Shown here: positions 1 through 8,837 of the stretch, piece after piece
Layout: every line of letters starts with the position of its first letter
Position numbering within the stretch: position 1 is the stretch's first letter
Origin: Thermosyntropha sp.
GTDB taxonomy: Bacteria > Bacillota > Syntrophomonadia > Syntrophomonadales > Syntrophomonadaceae
Reading direction: 5' to 3'
DNA length: 64,000 bases
NCBI RefSeq assembly: GCF_017656155.1
Contig: NZ_JACDOH010000005.1
Span: forward strand, 34,678 to 98,677
The notes under the pieces: generated by a model
What the model was told of the DNA's origin: nothing
The model's input: the letters and a program-made list of their open reading frames with translations, nothing else
Databases searched by the model: none
Made by a program: the position numbers and the translations under genes

Positions 1-209
1 TTCAAAATTTCTTTATCCTTTGCTTCATCGATACTTCCCATTTCCGACTCATAACCTTTTTTCAACATGTTATAATACCCATCAAACTGTTCTGCGGTAA
101 TATTTTCTCCATTCACTGTTGCTATTACATTACTGTCACCTTTAGCAGCACATCCCGGTAAAATAAAACTTACAAGCAAAACTAAAATTAAAATAAGCCT
201 TTTTTTCAT
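1..209 (-). CDS. PrsA/SurA-type foldase lipoprotein, N-terminal part (gene runs off the left edge)
   Basis: Only the first 69 codons are in the window; the 3' end lies beyond base 1. The protein begins with MKKR and a hydrophobic stretch, followed by a lipobox LPGC near residue 20, so it should be an exported lipoprotein anchored outside the membrane. The next segment (VIATVNGENITAEQF) matches the start of the SurA_N/PrsA domain that precedes a peptidyl-prolyl isomerase domain in extracytoplasmic foldases. I chose the ATG at 209 because GGGAGG lies 9 bases upstream; an in-frame ATG at 218 abuts that site and is less likely. Function is inferred from the N-terminus only, since the rotamase domain is not visible. 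Confidence 0.7.
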   Translation of the reverse strand, partial: MKKRLILILVLLVSFILPGCAAKGDSNVIATVNGENITAEQFDGYYNMLKKGYESEMGSIDEAKDKEIL

Positions 210-260
210 TTTTCTCATCCTCCCATCACAGCTAAAGGCAATTATAACATACTTCAACTT

Positions 261-293
261 CAGGAAAAACAAAAAGGGAGCATAAAAGCTCCC
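261..293 (-). terminator. Rho-independent terminator of gdhA
   Basis: A 6-bp GC-rich stem (276-281 with 288-293, arms GGGAGC/GCTCCC, 6-nt loop) is followed on the minus strand by a T-rich tract. It lies 26 bases beyond the gdhA stop codon. Confidence 0.8.
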
Positions 294-318
294 TAAAATC
301 TGATTATTTATCCTAAAA

Positions 319-1683
<1,365 letters not shown>

Positions 1684-1695
1684 TTATATTCTCAA

Positions 1696-1723
1696 ATTAT
1701 AAATTTTATATGGATAAAGTAAA
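1696..1723 (-). promoter_or_regulatory. Predicted sigma-A promoter of gdhA
   Basis: On the minus strand a -35 TTTACT (1723-1718) and a -10 TATAAT (1701-1696) are separated by 16 bp, about 45 bp upstream of the gdhA start codon. No palindromic operator is obvious beside it. Confidence 0.55.
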
Positions 1724-1758
1724 TAGATTATCAAAAGATATATTGTATTCATAAGTTT

Positions 1759-3156
1759 TTATAAACTTCGCAAATATTTGTCAATGCTCAGAGCTGCCTT
1801 TTTACCTGCGCCCATTGCTAATATAACTGTGGCAGCACCACTCACAATATCTCCTCCGGCAAAAACACCTGGTTTAGAAGTCTTTCCAGTCTGTTCATCT
1901 GCAATTATATTTCCTTTTTTATTTACCTGTAGCTGGTCAGTTGTTGCTGCGATCAGAGGATTAGGGCCCTGTCCAATCGCCATAATAACCGTATCCACTT
2001 TCAAACTGTATTCAGAACCCGGAATAGGGACAGGTCTTCTTCTGCCCGATTCATCCGGCTCACCCAATTCATAATTTTGACATATAATTTCACATACCCG
2101 TCCCTCGTTATCTCCTTTTATTTCAACTGGACAGGACAGGAAGATAAACCGAACACCTTCTTCCTTAGCATGTTCAATCTCTTCCGCACGGGCTGGCATT
2201 TCCTTTTCCGTCCGCCGGTAAATAATATAAGACTCTTCTACTCCCAGGCGTAAAGCAGTGCGGGCTGCATCCATAGCAACATTGCCTCCTCCAATAACTG
2301 CAACTCTTTTACCTGTTCTAATCGGGGTTAAATAATTCGGAAAATCATACGCTTTCATCAAGTTTACCCGAGTCAAAAATTCATTGGCTGAATAAACCCC
2401 GTTAAGATTTTCACCAGGAATATCCATAAAATAAGGAAGCCCAGCCCCTGTTCCAATAAAAACTGCATGATACCCTTTTTCCCGCATAAGTTCATCAACT
2501 GTCCACAGTTTACCTATTACACTGTTAACTTCTATCTTTACTCCTAAAGCCTTAATATTTTCAATTTCCTTTGCCACTATCGATTTAGGTAAACGAAATT
2601 CAGGAATACCATAAACCAGAACTCCACCTGCTATATGGAGTGCTTCAAAAACAGTAACCTCATGTCCCATTTTGGCCAACTCAGCTGCACAGGTAAGGCC
2701 GGCCGGACCTGACCCTACCACTGCAACCCTGTAACCGGTTGGAGATTTTCTGGTATATTGCAATTCTCCATTAGCCAATTCATAGTCAGCTACAAATCTC
2801 TCTAATCTACCAATTGCCACGGGCTCATACTTTTTACCCAAAACGCACATTTTTTCGCACTGATTTTCCTGCGGACACACACGCCCACATACTGCAGGTA
2901 AACTGTTTTTTTCTTTGATTTTAGCAGCTGCAGCCAAATAATCCCTTTCTAAAATAAGCTTTATAAAAGCCGGAATATCTACTCCTACAGGACATCCTTC
3001 AACACATGAAGGTTTATTACACTGCAAACAACGCTCCGCTTCCTTTATAGCCAAATCTTCCGTATAACCAAGTGCAACCTCGTGAAAACTTTTTATACGC
3101 TTTTCAATCGGTAAAAGGGGCATAGGATATTTGTTTTTTATTATCTCCCGAGGCAT
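1759..3156 (-). CDS. nfnB: NfnB: NADPH-binding large subunit of NADH-dependent ferredoxin:NADP oxidoreductase (GltA/SudA family)
   Basis: This is the large, FAD-containing subunit of the electron-bifurcating transhydrogenase that couples reduced ferredoxin plus NADH to NADPH formation. At 465 aa it has the N-terminal double [4Fe-4S] module: C43-x2-C46-x4-C51-x3-C55 and C90-x3-C94-x5-C100-x3-C104. Two dinucleotide-binding motifs follow: VVGSGPAGLTCA for FAD and VIGGGNVAMDAART for NADPH. Its start codon overlaps the stop of the upstream subunit gene by one base (TAATG), so translation is coupled. Taken alone it could be read as a glutamate synthase small subunit (GltD-like); the adjacent ferredoxin-NADP reductase-like gene argues for NfnAB. 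No large glutamate synthase gene is in the window. Confidence 0.92.
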   Translation of the reverse strand: MPREIIKNKYPMPLLPIEKRIKSFHEVALGYTEDLAIKEAERCLQCNKPSCVEGCPVGVDIPAFIKLILERDYLAAAAKIKEKNSLPAVCGRVCPQENQCEKMCVLGKKYEPVAIGRLERFVADYELANGELQYTRKSPTGYRVAVVGSGPAGLTCAAELAKMGHEVTVFEALHIAGGVLVYGIPEFRLPKSIVAKEIENIKALGVKIEVNSVIGKLWTVDELMREKGYHAVFIGTGAGLPYFMDIPGENLNGVYSANEFLTRVNLMKAYDFPNYLTPIRTGKRVAVIGGGNVAMDAARTALRLGVEESYIIYRRTEKEMPARAEEIEHAKEEGVRFIFLSCPVEIKGDNEGRVCEIICQNYELGEPDESGRRRPVPIPGSEYSLKVDTVIMAIGQGPNPLIAATTDQLQVNKKGNIIADEQTGKTSKPGVFAGGDIVSGAATVILAMGAGKKAALSIDKYLRSL

Positions 3157-3998
3157 TATTTCTCACCTCCTTGACAACAGCGGCAGCCCAATGAAGTTAA
3201 AGCTATTTTTTCCTCTCTCTCGAACATCTTGAGACGCCTTTTCGCATTTTCCCAGTCTACCAGATGTCCATCAAACTCAGGCCCATCCACACATGCAAAC
3301 TTCACTTCATCCCCTATCTGAACCCGACAAGCGCCGCACATCCCGGTTCCATCTAACATGATTGGATTAAGGCTTACTAAAGTTTTAATTCCCTTCTCCT
3401 TAGTAATCCTAGACACAGCTTCCATCATCTGAATCGGCCCTATCGCCATCACCATATTTATTTCTTCTTTATCCATGATTTCAGTCAAAACTTCGGTAAC
3501 AAATCCTTTTCGCCCATAACTCCCATCATCAGTTGTTACATAAAACTCATCGCTTACTTCATCCATTTTATCCAGCCATATAAGATAATCCGCACTCCTC
3601 GCGCCAATAATGGAAATTATCCGGTTTCCTTTCATATGCAATGCACGAGTAATCGGGTATATAGGAGCAACTCCAACTCCTCCGCCTACACATATTACAG
3701 TTCCATAAAAATCAATCTCAGATTCCCGACCTAAAGGTCCTACTAAATCTAAAATCATATCTCCGACTTCCATTTTACCCAAATCCTGTGTAGAACGACC
3801 CACTTCCTGAAATATAATAGTTATTGTTCCCTCCCTCTTATCACTGTCAGCAATAGTTAAAGGAATTCTCTCTCCGTATTCATCTTTGCGAACAATTACA
3901 AACTGTCCTGGCTTTGCTTTTTGGGCAATAGACGGAGCATCGATCATAAACATTTTAATTCCCGGCGCTAATAGAATCTTATCCTTTATCGTATACAT
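3156..3998 (-). CDS. nfnA: NfnA: NADH-binding small subunit of NADH-dependent ferredoxin:NADP oxidoreductase
   Basis: A 280 aa flavoprotein of the ferredoxin-NADP reductase/sulfide dehydrogenase beta family. It has a beta-barrel FAD domain (ERIPLTIAD as the flavin-binding RxPL/ST-type segment), an NAD domain (GGGVGVAPIYPI) and a C-terminal [2Fe-2S] site with cysteines in GMCGACRVQIG, FACVDGP and probably the CRCC end. In characterised NfnAB enzymes the FAD of this subunit is the bifurcation site. The ATG follows GGGGGGATTTT, a strong ribosome binding site. It is the first gene of nfnA-nfnB; upstream lies a 488-bp region with repeats that could hold its operator. Confidence 0.92.
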   Translation of the reverse strand: MYTIKDKILLAPGIKMFMIDAPSIAQKAKPGQFVIVRKDEYGERIPLTIADSDKREGTITIIFQEVGRSTQDLGKMEVGDMILDLVGPLGRESEIDFYGTVICVGGGVGVAPIYPITRALHMKGNRIISIIGARSADYLIWLDKMDEVSDEFYVTTDDGSYGRKGFVTEVLTEIMDKEEINMVMAIGPIQMMEAVSRITKEKGIKTLVSLNPIMLDGTGMCGACRVQIGDEVKFACVDGPEFDGHLVDWENAKRRLKMFEREEKIALTSLGCRCCQGGEK

Positions 3999-4086
3999 AA
4001 AATCCCCCCCATTTAATAATTTTAAATATAATTCTTAAGCCTTTTATTTCAATTGTAAATACTCAAACAACAAATTATACTGTATA

Positions 4087-4126
4087 CCTAATATTTATTA
4101 AAAAAAGCCGGCCTAATATTTATTAA
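4087..4126. repeat. Tandem 15-bp direct repeats upstream of nfnA
   Basis: CCTAATATTTATTAA occurs at 4087-4101 and again at 4112-4126, 25 bp apart. Each copy contains the inverted repeat TAATA-TT-TATTA. Position about 90-130 bp upstream of nfnA suggests a paired protein-binding site; the binding factor is unknown. Confidence 0.6.
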
Positions 4127-4235
4127 GTTATTATTTTTTTATCTTGTGATTTTTTTCTTTATTTGCCTTAAATCCTGCTTGTTCTGTCAATATCACAGCA
4201 TAATCAGTCCAACACCCTTTGAAAAAAAATTTACT

Positions 4236-4256
4236 TTATGATATAAATTATCATAA
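4236..4256. promoter_or_regulatory. Perfect 21-bp palindrome, candidate operator
   Basis: TTATGATA and TATCATAA form perfect 8-bp arms around a 5-bp centre. Its shape is that of a dimeric repressor site; a metal- or peroxide-responsive Fur/PerR-like site is only one possibility. Confidence 0.4.
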
Positions 4257-4284
4257 CAGCTTACAAATTGGTATTTTTATTAGG

Positions 4285-4434
4285 TTAATATGATATAGAG
4301 AAAAAATACAATTTTTTGCTTTTGTGAATACAATAGCAAAATGTGAATATCATACCCTGTAAATTACGAAAAAAGCAAGATTAGCTGCCAAATGCTCTGA
4401 ATAAATTGTATACAAAGCCATATCATATTAAAAT
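4285..4434 (+). promoter_or_regulatory. Candidate promoter/operator region of the RHH gene
   Basis: A perfect 12-bp inverted repeat (4285-4296 TTAATATGATAT and 4420-4431) brackets the region. A 10-bp palindrome TTGTATACAA (4406-4415) overlaps a possible -35 (TTGTAT, 4406-4411), and a possible -10 TAAAAT (4429-4434) follows after 17 bp and overlaps the right arm of the large repeat. Autoregulation by the RHH protein is a plausible reading. Confidence 0.4.
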
Positions 4435-4486
4435 TTAAATAAAAGCAAGGTACGGAAAGCTTACCAATGAAAGGAGGTAGTAAGAC

Positions 4487-4672
4487 ATGAAGTATATTTC
4501 AGTAGTAGTACCTGAAGAAATTGACCGTGAGTTGCGCTTTGCCTGTGCAGATCAAGCAACCACAAAATCACGCCTGGTAAGAAAATTAATTGAAGATTAT
4601 CTGGAAGAATGGCGTAAAGAATTTGAAAAAAAAGGAATCCCCCTCCCCACTGAAGAACCAAAAGAAGAGTAA
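4487..4672 (+). CDS. Small ribbon-helix-helix (CopG/Arc-like) protein
   Basis: A 61 aa protein with an N-terminal beta strand (KYISVVVPEEIDREL) followed by two helices, the pattern of ribbon-helix-helix DNA-binding dimers; the strand would insert in the major groove. The C-terminal tail is charged and ends PTEEPKEE. The start follows AAAGGAGG with 9-bp spacing. It is monocistronic, with a strong terminator directly after it and palindromes upstream, which fits a self-regulating repressor. No partner toxin gene is adjacent, so a toxin-antitoxin role is not supported. Confidence 0.7.
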   Translation: MKYISVVVPEEIDRELRFACADQATTKSRLVRKLIEDYLEEWRKEFEKKGIPLPTEEPKEE

Positions 4673-4678
4673 TTTTCG

Positions 4679-4715
4679 GCCTGCCTTACTCAAAAAGGCA
4701 GGCTATTTTTATTTC
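4679..4715 (+). terminator. Rho-independent terminator of the RHH gene
   Basis: A 9-bp stem (4679-4687 with 4695-4703, arms GCCTGCCTT/AAGGCAGGC) and 7-nt loop is followed by a T-rich tract. Confidence 0.9.
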
Positions 4716-4888
4716 TCCTGCTATGTAAAAATAATCCTTTCTATACTCCCCAACCTTTTTTACCATGTCTCCCAACTTTCATTATTCATAAAATTTTATT
4801 TTTTTGTATTTTCATATTTCATGAAAATTTATTTATTTTCCTTGCTAATTTATCTTTTTTCAAATTATTGCTAATTTGTTTGTAATAG

Positions 4889-4929
4889 TATGTTATGTTA
4901 ATATGTTATTAAGATAACAGTATGTTATG
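4889..4929 (+). promoter_or_regulatory. Triple TATGTTAT repeat with Rex-like palindrome
   Basis: TATGTTAT occurs three times (4889-4896, 4902-4909, 4921-4928). Around the middle copy, TGTTAT-TAAG-ATAACA (4904-4919) is a palindrome containing TGTTA-N6-TAACA, the core of known Rex operators of Firmicutes. It lies 38 bp before the start codon of a 32 aa membrane peptide. Rex control is an inference; no rex gene is in the window. Confidence 0.45.
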
Positions 4930-4956
4930 TTTTTGTGATATGTAGGGGGGATCAAA

Positions 4957-5055
4957 ATGTTAACTGTAGCTGCTGGTTTGGCTATCGGAATTTCATTGAT
5001 AAGCGGCACATTAAGCATGCTTTATGTATTTAAGAGGGTCTATCTGGAATCGTAA
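4957..5055 (+). CDS. 32 aa single-span membrane peptide
   Basis: The peptide starts MLTVAAGLAIGISLISG and is almost wholly hydrophobic up to a basic end (FKRVYLES), so a single membrane helix with its C-terminus inside is likely. Its ATG follows GGGGGG with 7-bp spacing. The next gene, 58 bp on, has an almost identical translation-start region (GGGGGGATTAAA against GGGGGGATCAAA), which supports both being translated. I do not recognise a family. Possible roles include a subunit or regulator of a membrane complex; nothing in the sequence decides this. Confidence 0.55.
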   Translation: MLTVAAGLAIGISLISGTLSMLYVFKRVYLES

Positions 5056-5113
5056 TATTTTATATGCCAAACAATAACAGGCCGGAAAAAATTTTAACAA
5101 AGGGGGGATTAAA

Positions 5114-5359
5114 TTGACGGAAATGCAACAGGTTTTTCTTTTCTATACCTTTGTTTATTTCTTGGTCAAAGGAGCAATATATATAGCTATATATATAGCA
5201 ACTATAATCATTGAGAAAAAAGCCCGTGAAAAACATGCACTTCTGCAAGCTTATTTAACCCATAAAAGAGCTGATGAAAAACAAAGATGGCAGGTGGCTT
5301 ATGCTTTATACAACAAACGGCATAAAAAAACCAAAACTATGTGGAAAAAAGCTGCTTAA
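5114..5359 (+). CDS. 81 aa membrane protein with basic C-terminal tail, unknown function
   Basis: The first ~35 residues form one or two hydrophobic segments (VFLFYTFVYFLVKGAIYIAIYIATIIIE); the remaining half is hydrophilic and strongly basic (KRHKKTKTMWKKAA), presumably cytosolic. I chose TTG at 5114 because GGGGGG precedes it by 6 bp; ATG at 5123 is the alternative. It sits directly behind the 32 aa peptide gene and before a terminator, so the two probably form a small operon. No family recognised. Confidence 0.6.
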   Translation: MTEMQQVFLFYTFVYFLVKGAIYIAIYIATIIIEKKAREKHALLQAYLTHKRADEKQRWQVAYALYNKRHKKTKTMWKKAA

Positions 5360-5365
5360 AACCAT

Positions 5366-5402
5366 TAAAAAAGGGACTAACAGAAGTCAGCCCCTTTTTT
5401 TC
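5366..5402. terminator. Bidirectional terminator between convergent genes
   Basis: An A-tract, a hairpin (GACT...AGTC core with GGG/CCC neighbours) and a T-tract are arranged symmetrically between the 81 aa gene and ridA, whose stop codons are 48 bp apart. Confidence 0.65.
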
Positions 5403-5407
5403 TTGTT

Positions 5408-5866
5408 CTATTTTACCTTAACAATCATTTCTACTTCACAGGCTGCATTTAAAGGCAAAGCATTTACTCCCACTGCAGCCCTTGTATGTTTTCCCCGCTC
5501 GCCAAAAATCTTTTCTACAAGCTCAGATGCCCCGTTTAAAACCTGTGGCTGTTCATAAAAATCGTCTGTACTTTGAACATACCCGGTTATTTTTACTATT
5601 TGATCAATATCATCAAAGGAATCAAGGCAGCTTTTCAAAGCAGCCAAACAGTTTATTAAACAAATTTCAGCTGCTTTTCTTCCTTCTTCTAGTGAAAGAT
5701 CGCGTCCCAATTTTCCGGCATAAACCAGCTCACCTTCTTTTATCGGCAACTGTCCCGATATATATACAAATTCTCCGGATTTAAGAGCAGGCACATAAGC
5801 TGCCAAAGGTCTAGCTGCTTCAGGAACAGCTATTCCCAACTCTTTTAGCCTTTCTTCCACTTTCAC
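5408..5866 (-). CDS. RidA/YjgF/UK114-family protein
   Basis: A 152 aa cytosolic protein of the Rid family; RidA members hydrolyse reactive enamine/imine intermediates formed by PLP enzymes. Family features include the early GEFVYISGQLPI segment, the KITGYVQSTDDF region and the C-terminal HTRAAVGVNALPLNAACEVEMIV, with the Arg of TRAAV at the position used for carboxylate binding. It belongs to the longer (~150 aa) subgroup rather than the ~125 aa archetype, so its substrate may differ. The GTG start follows AGGAGG by 8 bp. It lies 12 bp downstream of the cation antiporter gene and is probably co-transcribed. Confidence 0.9.
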   Translation of the reverse strand: MKVEERLKELGIAVPEAARPLAAYVPALKSGEFVYISGQLPIKEGELVYAGKLGRDLSLEEGRKAAEICLINCLAALKSCLDSFDDIDQIVKITGYVQSTDDFYEQPQVLNGASELVEKIFGERGKHTRAAVGVNALPLNAACEVEMIVKVK

Positions 5867-5878
5867 TTTTAAAACCTC

Positions 5879-6892
5879 CTATCTGATAATCCCTTCTACA
5901 ACTGTAAATATAAACAAACCATAAAAAAGACCGCCTAAAAGCAAAGTCCCTGCACTTATAACTTTGCGCTTGCGCAGTTCAAAAAATATAACTCCGGCAG
6001 AAGCTAGAGCGATAAGTGCAGCCAAAAACATTCCTCCCCCTTTAAGCTGCCAGTTGGTGAGAAAAATCCCGATAGCCGGTATAAGTGAGCTTTGAAAAAC
6101 CATAGCACCTGTAATATTGCCCAAGGCCAAGGTATCTTTATCCCTTGAAATCCAGATTATGCTGTTGAATTTCTCCGGCAATTCGGTGGCAACCGGAGCA
6201 ATTATAAGGGCCAGGATAAATGCAGGAACTCCATACATAACTGCTATTTCTTTAACTGAACCTACAAATAAATTGGCGCCCCATATTATCAGCACCAAGG
6301 CTACTAAAACCTGAAGAATAATTCTACTTAAAGTAGGTGAGGAACTTTTCCGATCAAAATAAAACACTGGTAAACAATGATCCGCATCTTCTTCCCTTTC
6401 CTCACTTATAAGCACAAAGAGATAATATATATATGAAATAACCATAAATCCAGCAATTATAAGCTGCCAGTAGCGAAGTTCATGAGGAATAAAACCAGTT
6501 AAGACTGCAGCTGCAAAGACTATAAGAAAAAAACCTAAATCACGCGACATTGTTTCATAATCAGCTACTACTGTTCTGCCGCTCTCACGCCTAGAGCTAA
6601 AAACAATAACTGACATACCTGCCACAAACATGGCTAAAGTAGAAAGCATCAAAGGAGCTCCTAAAATTGCACCTATACCTATCTCATGCCCGGCTGTTCC
6701 GTGTCCGAATAAAATAGCAATCAAAGGTATCATAGTTTCCGGCAAGGCAGTTCCTACCGCTGCCAGCACACTCCCTACCGCACCTTCCGAAAGGTTAAGC
6801 TTAGCCCCAAGCCATTCAATTCCGTTAACAAAAACCTCAGCTCCGATAAGAATTATTCCCAGGCTGATGATTAAAACAGCTATACTGCTCAT
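5879..6892 (-). CDS. Sodium/calcium exchanger (CaCA) family membrane protein
   Basis: A 337 aa protein with about ten hydrophobic segments arranged as two inverted halves. Each half carries an alpha repeat: EGAVGSVLAAVGTALPETMIP in the first and PAFILALIIAPVATELPEKFN in the second, each with the acidic residue that binds cation in this family. The two halves are joined by a charged cytosolic loop (SEEREEDADH). It should exchange Ca2+ or another cation for Na+ or H+ across the membrane. The ATG follows GAAAGGAG. The paired ridA gene downstream gives no functional hint. Confidence 0.9.
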   Translation of the reverse strand: MSSIAVLIISLGIILIGAEVFVNGIEWLGAKLNLSEGAVGSVLAAVGTALPETMIPLIAILFGHGTAGHEIGIGAILGAPLMLSTLAMFVAGMSVIVFSSRRESGRTVVADYETMSRDLGFFLIVFAAAVLTGFIPHELRYWQLIIAGFMVISYIYYLFVLISEEREEDADHCLPVFYFDRKSSSPTLSRIILQVLVALVLIIWGANLFVGSVKEIAVMYGVPAFILALIIAPVATELPEKFNSIIWISRDKDTLALGNITGAMVFQSSLIPAIGIFLTNWQLKGGGMFLAALIALASAGVIFFELRKRKVISAGTLLLGGLFYGLFIFTVVEGIIR

Positions 6893-7095
6893 CGCTTTTC
6901 TCCTTTCTTGATTCCTGTTAAAAACTGAATTGGACTATAATTTATCATCTTTAAATTCCTCTAATTTGTTATTAAATCACTAATTATGCTTTAAATCAAG
7001 ACAAAAGCTTTTTCTGGAATTTGCAAATGCTTAAGGGTAAAATAGGAAAGGATAATTAAAGTAATAAGAAACCTATTTCAATGGAGGTTAAAGTT

Positions 7096-7902
7096 ATGCG
7101 TTTTTATGCTGATTACCATGTACATACTGATTTTTCCGGTGATTGCAACACTTCTATGGAAGAAATGATTAAAAAAGCAATAAAACTGGGCTTAAAAGAA
7201 TTAGCCTTTACCGATCATGTCGACTACGATTACCCTGACCCCAGTTTTGAGGCGATAGATTATAATACCTACACTAAATTTTTCGAAGAGCTTAAATCAA
7301 AATATGAGAAAAAAATAAATCTGCTCCTCGGAGTAGAAGTAGGATATCAGCCTCATATCAAAAAAAACATAGAAGAACTTCTTCAAACTTATCCTTTTGA
7401 CTTCGTCATCTGTTCTACCCACATGGCAGATCGCCTGGATTTTTATACCGGAGACTTCTTTCAGGCTAAAAATCAGAATGAATCTTACCGCAGATACTTT
7501 GAAAATGTCCTAGATGCAGTTAACCAGTTTCAAAACTATGATGTATACGGCCATCTAGACTTCATCGTTCGATATGGAAACTTTAAAAGCAAAACCCTGG
7601 CTTATGCAGATTTTAAAGATATAATTGATGAAATTTTGCGCAAAATCATAGCCAACGGTTCAGGAATAGAAATAAATACTTCCGGCTACCGCTATAAACT
7701 TAATCAGCTTCATCCTCAAACTGAAATTGTCAAAAGGTACAAGGAATTAGGCGGAGAAATTATAACCGTAGGCTCTGACGCCCACAGAGCAGAAGATTTA
7801 TGTTCTCATTTCGATATCGCATATGCCCTGTTAGAAAAGCTTGATATAAAATATATCGCAACTTATCGCCAGCGCAAATGCAGTTTTGTAAAAATATTCT
7901 AA
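7096..7902 (+). CDS. PHP-domain phosphatase, histidinol-phosphatase (HisJ)-like
   Basis: A 268 aa metal-dependent phosphoesterase of the PHP family. The metal-binding motifs are visible in order: DYHVHTDFSGD at the N-terminus, AFTDHVDYD, GVEVGYQ, CSTHM, YGHLDF and the C-terminal GSDAHRAEDL. Family members hydrolyse L-histidinol phosphate, but many are uncharacterised and no his genes are nearby, so the substrate is uncertain. I place the start at ATG 7096, because the upstream ATG at 7081 overlaps the ribosome binding site TGGAGG, which is 8 bp from 7096. It is a lone plus-strand gene. Confidence 0.85.
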   Translation: MRFYADYHVHTDFSGDCNTSMEEMIKKAIKLGLKELAFTDHVDYDYPDPSFEAIDYNTYTKFFEELKSKYEKKINLLLGVEVGYQPHIKKNIEELLQTYPFDFVICSTHMADRLDFYTGDFFQAKNQNESYRRYFENVLDAVNQFQNYDVYGHLDFIVRYGNFKSKTLAYADFKDIIDEILRKIIANGSGIEINTSGYRYKLNQLHPQTEIVKRYKELGGEIITVGSDAHRAEDLCSHFDIAYALLEKLDIKYIATYRQRKCSFVKIF

Positions 7903-7926
7903 GCCGGGATTACATGTCCCGGCTTA
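7900..7926. terminator. Hairpin between convergent PHP and SDR genes
   Basis: A perfect 10-bp stem (7900-7909 with 7917-7926, arms TAAGCCGGGA/TCCCGGCTTA, 7-nt loop) overlaps the PHP gene stop codon. T-runs on either side are weak, so termination strength is uncertain. Confidence 0.6.
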
Positions 7927-7949
7927 AATCTTCCTTTACCAAAGCTTTG

Positions 7950-8708
7950 CTAGCAATAACAGGAAAGACCTCCATCAATCATAAAAATATTTCCGGTAAT
8001 CCACTTTGACTCATCAGAAGCAAAAAATACTATACTAGGGCTCATATCTTCCGGATAACCTATCCGTTTCATGGGAAAAAGTTTATTAAGTTTATCCATC
8101 TTGCCTGTAGCCTCGAGATGGTCAAGCATAGGCTGAAGCATTGGAGTAGCAATATGGGAAGGACACAGGCAATTCACCCTTATCTTAGGTCCCAATTCGG
8201 CTGCCAAAGCCCGGGTAAGCTGAACGACCCCGCCTTTCATAGCACAATAAGCCGACTGGTTTTTAGTACCTAAAACCCCCAATATGGAAGAAATATTAAT
8301 AATGCTTCCTCCTCCGCTTTCCAGCATAAGAGGAACCATAATCTGGGTAACCATAAATACACTCTTAAGATCAACCTGATAAGTATAATCGAGTTCTTCG
8401 GGAGTAATCTCTAAAAAAGGCTTAATCATAGCCGATCCAGCATTATTAACCAAAATATCCAGCCTGCCCCATTCATTTTTCACCATATCCCGCATCTTTT
8501 CAATATCCGCTATTTTAGTTACATCAGCTGAACAGGCAATAGCCTCTTCTCCATGCGATCTTATAATTTCCACCGTTTCATTAAGCGGTTCCAGCCTTCT
8601 TCCTGCCACCAGGACCTTAGCCCCTTCTTTAGCCATATCAATTGCTGCCTGCCTTCCTATACCGGTTCCTCCACCCGTAATGATAGCCACTTTACCTTCT
8701 AATCGCAT
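7950..8708 (-). CDS. Short-chain dehydrogenase/reductase
   Basis: A 252 aa classical SDR: NAD(P)-binding GGGTGIG near residue 13, NNAG, then the catalytic Ser in INISSILG and the YxxxK pair in AYCAMKGG. Typical substrates are hydroxy/keto groups, for example 3-oxoacyl-thioesters, but the sequence alone does not fix it. An Arg after the second beta strand (AGRRLEP) suggests preference for NADPH. The start is ATG 8708 with AGGAGGG 6 bp upstream rather than GTG 8711. The C-terminus GGLSCYC has two cysteines, unusual for the family. Confidence 0.88.
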   Translation of the reverse strand: MRLEGKVAIITGGGTGIGRQAAIDMAKEGAKVLVAGRRLEPLNETVEIIRSHGEEAIACSADVTKIADIEKMRDMVKNEWGRLDILVNNAGSAMIKPFLEITPEELDYTYQVDLKSVFMVTQIMVPLMLESGGGSIINISSILGVLGTKNQSAYCAMKGGVVQLTRALAAELGPKIRVNCLCPSHIATPMLQPMLDHLEATGKMDKLNKLFPMKRIGYPEDMSPSIVFFASDESKWITGNIFMIDGGLSCYC

Positions 8709-8798
8709 CACATTCCCTCCTAAGTCTGGTTTATAGAGTATTCAAAGTCATTATTCGTCACAGCCAAAAATTATCCTTTTAAAATTTCAATAAATAAG

Positions 8799-8837
8799 CT
8801 TTTAAAGGCGGCTTGTATAAACAGCCGCCTTTAAAAG
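8799..8837 (-). terminator. Strong terminator overlapping the stop of the ASKHA gene
   Basis: A perfect 15-bp stem (8799-8813 with 8823-8837, 9-nt loop) contains the TAA stop codon of the ASKHA gene in its upstream arm; a T-rich stretch follows on the minus strand. Confidence 0.85.

Larger units (their letters stand above)
3999..4486. other. Intergenic regulatory region between divergent nfnA and the RHH gene
   Basis: This 488-bp AT-rich stretch has no convincing coding frame. It holds three kinds of repeats, listed separately: a 15-bp direct repeat nearer nfnA, an 8-bp-arm palindrome, and a 12-bp inverted repeat spread over about 150 bp nearer the ribbon-helix-helix gene. It should carry the promoters of both divergent units. 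Confidence 0.6.

Noticed and set aside
1759..3156. Glutamate synthase small subunit (gltD) annotation
   Set aside because: The sequence family is shared, but the adjacent NADH/ferredoxin reductase-type gene with one-base overlap fits NfnAB, and no gltB is present.
4590..4874. A 94-codon plus-strand frame after the RHH gene
   Set aside because: It overlaps the RHH gene in another frame and runs through a strong terminator hairpin; the sequence is low-complexity Phe/Ser/Tyr from AT-rich DNA.
4487..5359. Toxin-antitoxin locus from the RHH gene and the small membrane ORFs
   Set aside because: A strong terminator and 240 bp separate the RHH gene from the small ORFs, and each has its own upstream signals; no known toxin family is seen.
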